In this document: piece after piece, positions 21,468-33,236 of the stretch
Numbering within the stretch: the first letter of the stretch is position 1
Layout of the letters: each line of letters begins with the position of its first letter
NCBI GenBank assembly: GCA_945859915.1
Contig: CAMAPF010000006.1
Coordinates: forward strand, 4,841,501 to 4,905,500
DNA length: 64,000 nt
Origin: Cuscuta epithymum
Lineage: Eukaryota; Streptophyta; Magnoliopsida; Solanales; Convolvulaceae
Reading direction: 5' to 3'
Position numbers and translations under genes: made by a program
Notes under the pieces: generated by a model
Seen by the model: the letters and a program-made list of their open reading frames with translations, nothing else
The model's database searches: none
Told to the model about the DNA's origin: nothing

Positions 21468-22040
21468 GAAGCGTGGAAGAGGAGGCCAGGAATGCGCGTG
21501 GTGTTGACCTGGTGGGGTGGGGGTGGGGTGGTAGTAAGTTTTTCAATGGCGGAAACTGGTTGAAGAAGGGAGATGACAGCAAATCGCAAAGAAGCGCGTG
21601 ATCAGTCCTCCCAACATTTCTCCGCTAATGTTTCTATAAAAAGAAAAAGTTGAGCCAAAAACTAAAAAAGTGCTCCATCTGTCATTGAACAATGAATATT
21701 AATGGATAACTAATACAATTATACAAATCCGTATTATATTTAGCTTGTACCTTGGGTTATTAACATTTAGGGAGTGAATGTGTTGAATATCCAAATTTGT
21801 GTTGCATCACTTCCCTAGGACTGGTGGGCGTAGCGAGAGAGTGCCACAAGGGTTAGGTATCGGGTTCAACTTTCGGCAATTGTGATTACTCAATAGAAGG
21901 CTTCTACAAGTACCGGGGACAAAGCTCTGCTCTCTATCAATCAAATTGTGATTATAGTCCAATTTACATTCTCTCATCGTGCTGCTCGGTCGGTGTTGGG
22001 TGCTCTCAGAAAATGGGGTGCCATCCTTATCACTTCCCTC

Positions 22041-22713
22041 TAGGCATGACAATGGGTCGGGGCGGGGCAGGTACTGCAAGACCCGAACCTGCCCGTGATT
22101 TCACTGGGTAGACCTGCCCCGCCCCGTGACCGGCACGGGTCCAAACTTGTTGACCCATGACCCGCCCTGCTGTAACCTAATTAGCTAGTGTGTATTTTTA
22201 TTTGTGTGAAGTTGTCACCAATTGAATCTAAATAAAGTTTTTCGCTAAATAATTATTAAAAAATAATATAGTAATCAAATTCACGATACGCTAAAAATTT
22301 CAAAAATTAAGAAAACGTACTTAGACTTGAATAGTTAATCTATTTATTAAAATTTATAATTGAATATGTATATTAAAATGCTATATATAAAGTAGACATT
22401 GATCATTCGTCGTTCATCTCATTCAAATATAAATATTAATATATTACTCCGTATAAGATCAATGAATTTATGATTTAATAATTATATACACACATATGTA
22501 TGTTGACGTATATTTGGAGTATAATTTAAGAGAGAATATGTATACTTATATACTGAGCAGGGCGGGGCGGGGCGGGTCAATGCTAATGCCCGGACCCGCC
22601 CCATTGTATAAGCGGAGCGGGGTGGATCCGCCTCATTTGCAAGACGGGGCGGACCCGCCTCAAATGTCTCGGGCCAGGGCGGGTCAATGCGGGCCGGTTT
22701 TTTTATCTGCCTA
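22041..22713. mobile_element. hAT-like MITE with GC-rich ends
   Basis: Ends TAGGCA...TGCCTA with the exact 8-bp duplication CTTCCCTC at 22033-22040 and 22714-22721. GGGGCGGGGC/GGACCCGCC repeats fill both ends; the middle is AT-rich. 673 bp, no coding capacity. Confidence 0.85.
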
Positions 22714-22780
22714 CTTCCCTCTCGTCTTAAACTTTCATTGAAAAATAATAGTTGGATAATAATTGAGAATTACTCTAATA

Positions 22781-22809
22781 CTAGTATCTTTACCCGTGCA
22801 ATGCACGGG
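22781..22809 (-). mobile_element. Possible Helitron 3' end
   Basis: On the minus strand the hairpin CCCGTGCATTGCACGGG is followed after 8 nt by CTAG and then T, the form of a Helitron 3' terminus. An inverted, partly similar sequence (CGTGCGCAGCACGAG next to AAATGATTT) lies near 25081-25100. The 5' end was not identified. Confidence 0.4.
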
Positions 22810-23639
22810 CAAAATGATTTTGTTTTATTTTTACTATATACGAAGTATATGTCTACGCGCATTGGCATACGTATGAGTAATTACAATTATTGGAAAGTCA
22901 CTTATTTAGTCGATTATAACATTATTGATTGATAATGCAAATTCCTATTTATTGAGTATGTCTTATTTTTTAACATATCATCTAAATATGTTTTTAGTCT
23001 ATATTTCCCATTAAAAGAGACAAATTTTTAAAACTCGTAGTTGCATCCAAATGAACTTCATCTTTTCAACTACCTTCATCTATAAAAAAAGAAATTGTTC
23101 AATGGCGGGGCTACTTTTATCCATCAGATTTCATATGTAACTTCCTATTTTAAGATATTAGACTATGATTTACAATTGAGAAAATTAGTCGTCCTTTAAA
23201 CTTCTTCTTTAAGAAAAAAGTTTAAAGTATATAAAGGAAAATCGCACTTTTAGACCCTGAAATAGTCACGAAAATGAAATGTCAGACCCGTATTTATGAT
23301 ATTGTAAATGTCACCCCTCAATATGGAGCATCTTTCTTTTTTATTTTTATTGCATAATTTACATCCATGAGTAATAGAATGATCATTTGGACACAGTTTG
23401 ATTTATTTATCTAGCTCTCAAACACCACCTTTAGTATGTCTATCACGGTATGATTGCTACATATGTAATTAATAAATCTTCTTGAGATCTGAAACTCTCG
23501 GCAAAAATATATAAATATTTATTTTAATATTTATTGGATACACTAAAGTGAGAAATAACCTTTACCTTTTGTAGATCAGAACAAAAAAATGATTTCAACT
23601 GAAATTGTCCATAATTAGAAAGGTGAACACATATAAAGC

Positions 23640-23755
23640 TTCCAAGTTGATGAGCATGAGGAATAATTATGTAAAAGTTGTGTAATTGAGATTTGTGAAC
23701 ATGAGGAATAATTATGTAAAAGTTGTGTATTTGAGATTTGTGAACATGAGAAAGA
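23640..23755. repeat. Two ~50-bp tandem units
   Basis: GAGGAATAATTATGTAAAAG followed by TTGTGTA and TTGAGATTTGTGAACAT occurs twice in direct order. 22810-24470 is otherwise AT-rich with no recognised gene. Confidence 0.7.
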
Positions 23756-24470
23756 AATAATAAGAACCATAAATTAATTGATTGAAATGAAATTGAGAAA
23801 GTTTCCGGGACAACAAAAATTACTTGCTAAAATAGTATAGTGTATCAACTTTTAACAAACCCCCAACATCTTAATTGTGAGGCAATGGAGTGTCATTACT
23901 TTTTCCTAAATCGGCTATTGAATGCGGTAGTAGTGTTAGTAGGACTTAAGTTTATTAATCCCCCGTCTCAACTACAGGTTCTCACTCTTGTTTTTGTCCC
24001 AGTAAAAGTTTTCATTTCTATTTTAAGGATAATTTAATAATCACATATTAAAAATAATACATCTTTAACACCATAGTCATCTTTAAGGATAAATATTATA
24101 TACTTATCAAAACTATTTCTCAAAATATACTTGAATTATCGATAAAGAAAAAAAAGTACTAATATCTTCAAAGTTAATTGAATACACCCATTTAAGATCA
24201 TAAATAAATTACAAAAGTGTGTAGTTTGTTTTGAAAAAAAAAAGCAGCGAATTAAATTTTATGGATAAAAATAGGCATTGTTGAGCATTTTCATGACTAT
24301 ACCCATTTTTAGATAAATAAATTAGAAACGTGTGCAGTTAGTTTTGAAAAAAAAAACAATAAGCCGGATGAAATTTAATGGATAAAAATAGGCACTAAGC
24401 ACTTTTTTGTTTAGGCAAAACAATAAGCCGGATGGCATCTAATAACTACATATACTAAACAAAAAATATA

Positions 24471-24710
24471 TTCCCTCCGTCCCAAAAACAACTTCCCACT
24501 TTCCTTAAATGGATGTCCCAAAATTAACTTCACAGTTCAATACTTTCCTTATTTGGCAAATTATCTACCTCAAAAAAGTGCTAAACAGTGTCAAACAGTG
24601 TCAAACAATGTTCAAACAGTGCAAAACAGTGCACTCCACAGTAAAGTCAAATTTATTTTCTTAATTTGTTTGAATGTCAAACTGTGAAGTTGTTTTTGGG
24701 ACGGAGGGAG
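24471..24710. mobile_element. Stowaway-like MITE
   Basis: Ends TTCCCTCCGTCCC and GGGACGGAGGGAG, flanked by TA on both sides. Internal CAAACAGTG repeats near 24590-24640 are shared with copies at 36094 and 40741. Confidence 0.85.
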
Positions 24711-25333
24711 TATTAAACTGGAATATATGAGAATAAAATATTCTAAGCACTTCAAATCATTACAATAAAATTGTTTAAAAATTATCTAATAACTTCATAA
24801 TCATTCCTAAAATTGGGTAAAGAGTGGAACATCGTAAATGAAAGTGGGGAAAATTAAAATAGCGAATTTGTATGTGTTAAAATTTGATAAATTTACATTT
24901 GCCTAAATGTTATGTCCGTCTTTCTAATTAAGGATATTTTCATTGGGATGTCACAAATCTATATATTCTGAGCTCTTTTTGTAAAGGACTAATTGGCAAA
25001 ATTTTAAAACCCAGAAGGCCTAATGCTATAAATAAGTAATTTTCCATTTGTAAAACTAATATAAAAACGAAATCATTTTATCCCGTGCGCAGCACGAGTA
25101 ATGTTTTTTAAATTGGGTGTCCCAAAGATGTAGCTTCTACTTTCTCCTGTCTTGCAAGTGTCCTTTATGTTTTCGTTTTTTTTTAATTCTTAATTGACTT
25201 ATTTTGTTGTTTCAATTTGAGTTATTTTTTGATAAATGTTTTAGAACTTAATATGCCTTTATTGCAGCATGGAATTACGGTACATAATAATGAGATCTCA
25301 AATTTAAAGATTGGATCTATTTTAAAAAGGATA

Positions 25334-25570
25334 AGTTCCCTAAACAGGAGAAAAAAAGTTTTGAAATTCGAAAATAGGACTGCGTGATTTTTATTCCTAA
25401 ATAAAAGTAATTTGTACAAAATTTGACATTATCAAACTTATAACATGACAGTTTTTGCTAAGTTTTTTTCAAACTTGGTAGAAATTATTCCTATTTAGGG
25501 AATAAAAACATGAAGATCCAATTTTAGAATTTCAAAATGTTTTTATTCATATTTAAGGCAATCTCTGTCT
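25334..25570. mobile_element. Foldback MITE relic
   Basis: Inverted repeat centred near 25450 with ATTCCTAAATA and AATAAAAACATG arms; it resembles the element in the NAP1 intron at 38761-38980 (AATAGGACTG, AATAAAAACATGG). Boundaries approximate. 25571-26099 shows nothing else. Confidence 0.5.
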
Positions 25571-26099
25571 CAAAAAAGTCTTGAGCCCAAAACTTCCATA
25601 TTTCCTACGTTTAAAATTAATTTTATTTTTATATATGCAATATTGGTGTCATATAAAAGATAATAAAAATCATTAATTTTGATATATATTTTTTTTATTA
25701 TAAAAATTGAATTACAAATAAAAAAGTTATATCAAATAAAAAGATTGAGAGATTTTTTTGGGGTGGGGTCCCATGAAGTATTCTTACTTGAGTATAAGGA
25801 TTAACGTATAAGGATTAGTTCCATAAACTAATCACTAAATTAACGTATAAGGATTAAGGAGAATTGTAATCCTCGTATAACATAAATTGCAAAGTAACGT
25901 AGTATAGTTAATTCATATATACTAAATTGGAAAGACAATTTTAAATATTATAATAAACTTTTATTTAGAAGATGACACATGGCAAAACTTTCCATAATTG
26001 CATCTTTGAAATGTATTATTTATAGATATTTTGATGAGTAGTTTTATAGATGGATAATATAATGCAGTTACCGATGATATATTTGTTAACGATCTTCCA

Positions 26100-27170
26100 A
26101 AATAGAAATAAGAAAAATTAACTGGAGGGTCCAAAAGAAGTGAAAAATTAAGTCGAGACAAATGAAGTACTACGAAGTATATCAAATAGCGGGGTTGTAT
26201 ACCTGGTATTTGATAATTTCATTAAACATTCGTATCTCTTATCCCAAATTTAATAATTTTCATTAAAAATTTACTCTTTCAGTTCCCGAATTATCTTTAA
26301 GCTCTCATTTTCCGTTTGTTCCAAAATTATCTTCTATTTTTCTTTTTGGTAAAGAAATTGTGGTTTACAACTTTCTTGCATATTCTTACATATTTTGCTC
26401 TCTATCATCACGATGCTCATTATCTGAACCCACATGTCATTTGTACTTCATGAGATAAATATGAGATGGAGGGATAAATACGAGAAAAATTAACTGGAGG
26501 GTCCAAAAGAAGTGAAAAATTAAGTCGAGACAAATGAAGACAAACGAAGTATATCATTTTCAGGAGTAAATGGATACTTGGAAGGTGAGGAATGGAAAAA
26601 TATACATAGGGAACTAATAAGTGAACACAAATGCTATATGTACCCAATTTGTACACATCCTCCCTAGTTATGCCTGTATACAGGCAATTCGTTTGAAAAA
26701 GGGCAGAATTTTCTGTCAAAATGCATGTGTCCACAGGCAGTGTACACTTTGTGTACAAATTTCGGGAACACCAAGAACAGCTCATTAGTGAAGGTATCAT
26801 TCATTCATTTGACTCCGTAAAAAAGGCAACCCAATCATACAACTCGAGCCCGCGTAGCACCTAAAGATACAACCCCGCTATTAACTACCTCAATTACTTT
26901 CATCAAACATTCGTATCTCTTATCCCAAATTTAATAATTTTCATTAAAAATTTACTCTTTCAGTTCTCGAATTATCTTTAAGCTCTCATTTTCCGTTTGT
27001 TCCAAAATTATCTTCTATTTTTCTTTTTGGTAAAGAAATTGTGGTTTACAACTTTCTTGCATATTCTTACATATTTTGCTCTCTATCACGATGCTCATTA
27101 TCTGAACCCACATGTCATTTGTACTTCATGAGATAAATATGAGATGGAGGGATAAATATGAGATGGAGGG
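26100..27170. repeat. Segmental tandem duplication
   Basis: A block containing AACTGGAGGGTCCAAAAGAAG and then CATTCGTATCTCTTATCCC...CACATGTCATTTGTACTTC occurs at about 26108-26465 and again from 26490, with its second half at about 26905-27140. The second copy is split by an insert of about 330 bp (near 26550-26885) carrying TGTACAC-type repeats like those at 49503-49640. Confidence 0.75.
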
Positions 27171-27429
27171 AGTATTTCCCATGAACTTCGCAATTACTCC
27201 GTATATGTAGTTGCTTTTGTCTTTACAAATTGTCTTGTTTAATTTACTTGTCATTAATTATAAATTGAAATGCGTTCTTTTCACTTTTGTTTGCCAAAAA
27301 TAAAAATCCAAATTTTGATATTTTGAATGGAAATTTGTGATTTATAAAATTAGTATATTTATTGAACTAAACATCAAAACAACAAACAACATATAAAGAA
27401 TCAACTACATGTTGTTCATGTGATGCCTC

Positions 27430-28006
27430 TGTTGGAAAACAATAAAAGAGGCCTAATATGTAATTAATTAAAATGTGTTTACCATCAAATAAATAATAAA
27501 AATAAAGTGGCTATTCATGAAATAATAAAAGTGTAGATACCAGGATAATATATTTCTTTTGGTGACGGGTCAAATTAAATATATTACACTAAAGTGATAC
27601 AACGGTTATGACCCCCGATGCGTGTAAACTAAGAGATAACAGTATGAATATTGTAACGAAAAAATGGCCAAATAAATTATTCTAAATAATATCATTATTA
27701 TATTAATAATTAAGGAATTATTATTAGAATTGAAGGAGCCAACCGTTACAATATTGAACTAGCTAGTCATATATATATCCCATCTATTATAGGATTAGGA
27801 CATCTCTCATAAGCTACATAGCGTTGGAAGGTTTAGCCTACTAGCTTTCTTGGATTCTTGGGTCTTCTTAAAGTGATAATGCAAATGAATTCTCAAGGTA
27901 TTGTTCTAATCTTATTTCATACATATTTGATTTCATGGATTTATATGGATTTAACTATTATATATTTATATATATATATATATATATATTGCATACGGAA
28001 TTTTGT

Positions 28007-28041
<35 letters not shown>

Positions 28042-28050
28042 TATCCAACA
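27430..28050. mobile_element. Solo LTR (probably Copia)
   Basis: Begins TGTTGGAAAAC and ends ATCCAACA, with the exact 5-bp duplication GCCTC at 27425-27429 and 28051-28055. 621 bp, containing two (TA)n runs near 27967-28038. No internal region remains, so it is a recombination product. Copia assignment rests on the TGTTGG...CCAACA ends only. Confidence 0.82.
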
Positions 28051-28147
28051 GCCTCTATAAATGAAGAGCTCCTAATGTGATTATGCCGCATTGAGATCAA
28101 GTTCAATAAATATACTATTTTTTGTTTAATTTAAGTAAATTAGTACA

Positions 28148-28515
28148 GAAAAAATTCCACTTTTGGTCTCATGATTATTATGCCACTTTTACATTTCTCC
28201 CTTGACTTTCAATTCAATTTAACCACATTTAGTCCATGACTTTTTCCTCTTCACCACCCGTCGTCCTTCCGACCATAACTCCAGCACATTTTAACTGGAA
28301 AGCCATTTTCGGAGAAATATTAGGGGCATTTTAGTAAATGTATGTTGTTAAAACGGTTACCTTCTAAATTAACTTGACTTAATGCGTACATTTTGATAAC
28401 TTAACGTTAACATTTTGACCAAATATTTCTCCGTAAATGGCTTTCCGGTTAAAATGTACTGGAGTTATGGTCGGAAGTGCCCTAATAGTCATGGGACCAA
28501 AAGTGGAATTTTTTT
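28148..28515. mobile_element. MITE with inverted ends
   Basis: Arms AATTCCACTTTTGGTCYCATGA appear inverted at both ends, with a second inner pair around GACCATAACTCCAG and CTGGAGTTATGGTC. Target duplication not resolved. A Stowaway-like GGATGGAGGGAGTA end lies alone near 28712-28725. Confidence 0.6.
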
Positions 28516-28799
28516 CATTAGAACATAGTACTTTATTTTGAAATTTCACATTATCTTTACTCATATTTCCATAATATTTCGAGAATTTTCACTCTATTTG
28601 TGCTTTTATAAATTACTTTTCCGACTTCGTTTTTGGAAATGAATCTACCACAAAGTTGTCGCATTAAACCTTTAAAAGGTGTACAATATCGAAAATGCGA
28701 AGCTTCCATGTGGGATGGAGGGAGTAGCAAATGTGAATGGAATGAGTCAAGGTATAATGAGTATAGTACAAATTTAAGATAAATTTGGATGATGTGTGT

Positions 28800-29885
28800 A
28801 GGGGTGGTTCGATACGTTATATCAAATATTTTCTCTCATACCTTTACTGTACCAAAACTTTCGGTATACAAAATTTATATACTGTTACCTTACCGAAGTT
28901 TCGGTATACCGCATTTCGGTATACCAAAGTTTCGGTCCGATAACGGTACGGTATCGGTAAATTACCATTCATATCTCCCAATACAACAAATTATCATAGA
29001 CTAACGAAATATACTAAATTGTTGTTACTAGTAACATATTTAATCTATTATTAAAATGTTACAAAATGCTCCGTACAATTAATAGTCTATTGATGTCAAT
29101 TCAATATTGAACAATAATTATTATTAATATACTTAAGCAGTTCGACATGCCATGTATTATAAAATAACACATTCTTCTAAAATTACTTAAACAATATACA
29201 TATAATTAAATCAATAGTGATCTTTTACTAAAGTAAATAAAATTATTCAAACAAACTAGATATAAAATCATTTATTCTTAATATGATATTGTGTATTTAG
29301 TCTTTTTTATATTTTAAAAATATTTGAATAAGACTTTCGGACAAAGTTGTGTGTCTCGACTCGCGGAATCCATATGTAGATACACTTGTAACATAAGTGT
29401 ATCCCTCTTCACTCGTCAGCTATTCAGCGGCTTAACCATCGCGACTCGCAAGTTCTTGGAACAAGACGAACTTGTTTCTGGATATTAGTACATTACTCAT
29501 TAGTCATTAGGGTTAGTTTGTTGGGACCCCTATTTTGTTTGAATGTTACGTAGTAGTAGCCTAGAAGGTTATAATGGGTTTGAAAATTTGGGCCTTTATT
29601 TTTGTATTTTGGTATTTGTAACCAACCTAAGTATTAACATTGGGCTTCAAAATTGTAATGGATTTTTGCAATCTTTTAGTATTAAAAGTAATTGTTGGAT
29701 AGAGAGTCGGTACGGTATCGGTATACCACGGTATTTGAAAACATTTACCGTTACCGTACCGAAATAAATCGGTACGGTATGATACCAAACCAAAAATGAC
29801 GGTATATCAATATTCTGGTATTTTCTGGTATTTTTCGGTTTGGTAAGTGTGGTATCCCAATTTTTCGGTATTTTTGCTCACCCCT
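28800..29885 (+). mobile_element. hAT-like nonautonomous element, copy 1
   Basis: Ends AGGGGTGG and CACCCCT, flanked by ATGTGTGT and ATGTGCGT (seven of eight identical). Both ends are full of GGTATACC/CGGTATCGG motifs; the AT-rich centre carries TGTGTCTCGACTCGCGGAAT. An inverted copy lies at 32205-33228. Confidence 0.8.
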
Positions 29886-30423
29886 ATGTGCGTGTTAGGG
29901 AGGGTATACCATTCTGGAGATTATATCGACTTAGATATATTTAATTCAAGATGTTACATAGATGAATGATGATGAGACTTGTGTTTATGCTTTGTGATTT
30001 CAATATACTATGTGCCGTAAGCTTTGACAGCAGAGATTATGCCATTGCCATGTGCTTTCCATTTCCAATTTCCACCTAATTCGATAAAACCGCTAGAATA
30101 GAGAACAAAATGGTTTCATCTTTCATGCGTTTTGTTATGTTTTGAACCTTGCTTCAAAGTGTTTCTACATGACACAAAAGTAACGACAATAAACCCTTCC
30201 TGTTCCAGAATCAAACAGTTAGCCGACTAATCAGAAGAGAGACATACAAAAAGAACATAGGTAGCAATCAGCTGCAGAGTATGAAATGAATGGAATAAGG
30301 CTATGTATGATGATATTGGACAAGCATTCCAAAAAGCTGTACAAAACACAACAAATTGAACATTTATACAAACTACATGGTTAACCATTCTAAAGAACCA
30401 TTGAACATATTTGCTTGTTCTCA

Positions 30424-32047
30424 TCAATCCTCTTCTAAATCATCAAATTCTTCCTCTTCGTCATCGTCGTCAGCAGTATCGTCTTCTCCAATTTCTTCGT
30501 CCACAACAATAAAACCTCCTAACGTCTCATCTGAGTCCTCATCATCTGAATCTTCATCACCAATACTTTCCGTTTGGGCTAAAAGCTTCTCTTTTCCGGA
30601 ACCCTTACTTGGTTTACCATAATCCTTGGATCTAGTAGTCATAAACTTAGCGACTTGAGATTTGCTTGATTTATTTACTGCTTCCTTCTCCTCCTCCTCC
30701 TCACTCTCCCCTCTCCACTCATCATCATCATCACCATCCTCGTCATTTTTACAACTCCTCTTCCTCTTCCACCTTTTCCTCCCTCCTTCATCATTCTCGC
30801 TTTCATCCCCTGGTTCCTCGATATCCCAATCCCAATTCTTGATATCTTTTATCATTTTCTTTGGATAAGCATCAAACTCATGCCCAATTACCACCAGTCC
30901 AAACTCTGCATGGTTTTACAATGACCAATTTTCTGTTAGGTAAAGCCTAAAAGGGAGGAGGTGACTCCGGTTGAATTCACACAAGTTGCAACCTAATAAT
31001 TAATCAGCCGAATTATCTACAGAAGTATTTAAACATACTAATATTTCTTTAATAGATTAACAAAAATAAAGTATGCAATGTCATTTTCTTCAACTTAGGT
31101 AAACACATTAACTTATGCATTTGTTTCATTACACTGAGCTAGCACACTAAGAGACCGTTTGTCAACACTGTTTTTCGGCTTATCAGGTTTATCACGCAAC
31201 TTTTTCACCAAAGCTAGCACACTAAGAGACCGTTTGTCAACACTGTTTTTCGGCTTATCAGGTTTATCACGCAACTTTTTCACCAAACACGTAATTTTTG
31301 CTTTCACGCGCTTAATGTCTCTTTATTTTATTAATAAAATATATTTTAATAATAATTTTTTCTTAAATCAGCAGAATCAGCCAAATCAGCCGATTTTCGT
31401 GCTACCAAACTGGCTCTAAAATGAATTAGTGTACGGCGGACAAGAAACTAGTAGATAAAGAGTTAAGCCAAAAAAAAGCAATGCGCAACTAGATACTTGC
31501 TGTAGTGATGAAGTATAACTCTAATAAGAGATAATCCATTCACAATGCTGCGGTAAAAATTGTGTAAAATTAGGTTAAAATCCAGACCTTTAACAGGGTC
31601 AATGTCTGATAGATTGATGGAATCAGGGTCTAATTCCTCAACCCCTTGTTGCTCATAGTCCGGATCAGTGCCAACCAGCGTATCTCTCTTCTTACCCTTA
31701 CTACCTTGAGCTTCGGAATAAGTTCTTTTGAGCGTGAACCAAATGGGGTTCTTCGCGGAAACACAGAACATGTCTCCGCTCTCCAATTCACCTATTTCGG
31801 ATCTCCGGTACGTCTTCACTCCGCCGCTCTTGCCATTGTGGACCCAAACCGGGTTCTTCCCGACAACTTCGAAACGATCCGGCGGGCCATCGCGTTCATC
31901 GTCGGGGGAAGGGTAGGGATGGAACGATATGTGTCGGCGTGACACGGAACGGTCGTCGTTGTAGTTGAAACCTGCGCCTCTGCCGAAATGTGTGATGGAT
32001 CCGGGTTTCAGTAGGGTTTTAGAGCCGTCGCCACTTTCTATTTCCAT
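30424..32047 (-). CDS. FHA-domain nuclear protein with acidic tail
   Basis: Two exons, 32047-31588 and 30905-30424, joined in phase 1 (GTT AAA G|AG TTT GGA); 313 residues. Residues about 1-110 form an FHA domain, which binds phosphothreonine peptides: FGRGAGFNYNDD, then SVSRRHISF with the conserved SRRH, and VVGKNPVWVHN. After a short linker comes a basic nuclear-import-like cluster (RKRWKRKRSCK) and a long Asp/Glu-rich tail ending EEEEFDDLEED. The single intron (682 bp) holds a Tourist MITE. FHA function as a phospho-reader is established for the family; the partner here is unknown. It may correspond to Arabidopsis At3g13780 (from memory). The whole gene lies between two inverted hAT copies. 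Confidence 0.9.
31137..31286. repeat. 75-bp tandem duplication at a MITE end
   Basis: Units 31137-31211 and 31212-31286 are identical by eye. Each holds about 11 bp of host flank, the TAA target site and about 60 bp of the left end of the Tourist element. Confidence 0.9.
31226..31416. mobile_element. Tourist-like MITE in the FHA gene intron
   Basis: GAGACCGTTTG ... CCAAACTGGCTC flanked by TAA on both sides; same family as 317-649 and 55240-55611. Confidence 0.8.
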
Positions 32048-32204
32048 TTTCGTTTAGCGCTGGCCGGGCGAGCTAGGCGGCGGGCGCCGCTTAAATGGTA
32101 ACGGGAAATTCTAGCTCTCACGAGTCATTACAACCGATTGAAAAGGGAAAAAAAAAACCGCTTGCCAAACTACCATAATACCATTGGTTATGTTTCGTTA
32201 CATC

Positions 32205-33228
32205 CACAGGTGGGCAAAAATACTATTAAAAAAAAATAGGCATACCGCACTAAGTGTACCGAAAAATATCGGAAAATACTGAAATATTGGTATACCGTCA
32301 TTTTCGTTACGGTATCATACTGTACCGATCTATTTCGGTAAGGTAACGATAAATGTTTTCAAATACCGCGGTATAACTGTATAATATCGCACCGACTCCC
32401 TACTCAACAATTACTTTTAATTCTAATATGTTGTAAAAATCCAAAATTAATACTAAGTTGGATACAAATACAAAAATACAAAAATAAAGACCTAATTTCT
32501 CAAACTCATTATAACCTTATAGCCTTCTACTACGCTAATGAGTAATGTACAAATGTCAAGAAACGAGTCTATCTTGTTCCAAGAGCTTGCAAGTCGTGAT
32601 GGCTGGGCCGCTAAGTAGCTGATGAGTGAAGAGAGATACATTTACTCCGTATGTGACAAGTGTATCTACATAGGGATTCCGCGAGTCGAGACACACAACT
32701 TTGTCCGGAAGTCTTATTCAATTTTTAAAAAATTATAAAAATGACTAAATACACACTATCATATTAGGAATAAATGATTTTATATCCATGTTGTTTGAAT
32801 AGTTTTATTTGTTTTTGTTAGAGATCACCATTGATTTAATTATATCTATATTGTTCAAGTTATTATTGGAGAATGTGTTACTTCTTAATATGTGGCATGT
32901 TGAACTGCTTAAATATACTAATAATAATTATTGTTCAATATTGAATTGACATCAACAAATTATTAATTGTATTTTGTAACATTTTAATAATAGATTTAAT
33001 ATGTCACTAGTAATAACGATTTAGTATATTTCGTTAGTCTATGATAATTTTTTGTATTGGGAGACATGCACGGTAATTTACCAATACCGTACCGTTACCG
33101 AACCGAAACTTCGATATACCGAAATGCGGTGTACCGAAACTTCGGTAAGGTAAATTTTGCATACCGAAAGTTTTGGTACGGCAAAGGTATGAGAAAAAAT
33201 ATAAGGTATACCGTATCGACCACCCCTA
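32205..33228 (-). mobile_element. hAT-like nonautonomous element, copy 2 (inverted)
   Basis: Reverse-oriented relative of 28800-29885: it ends CGACCACCCCTA and begins CACAGGTGGGCAAAA, sharing the central TTCCGCGAGTCGAGACACAC. Flanks GTTACATC and GTTACAAC agree at seven of eight bases. It begins 157 bp upstream of the FHA start codon. Confidence 0.78.
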
Positions 33229-33236
33229 GTTACAAC

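Noticed and set aside
27967..28038. TA runs as an origin or functional element
   Set aside because: Simple microsatellite inside a solo LTR.
30356..30868. Ser-rich plus-strand frames
   Set aside because: Antisense of the Asp/Glu-rich tail of the FHA protein.
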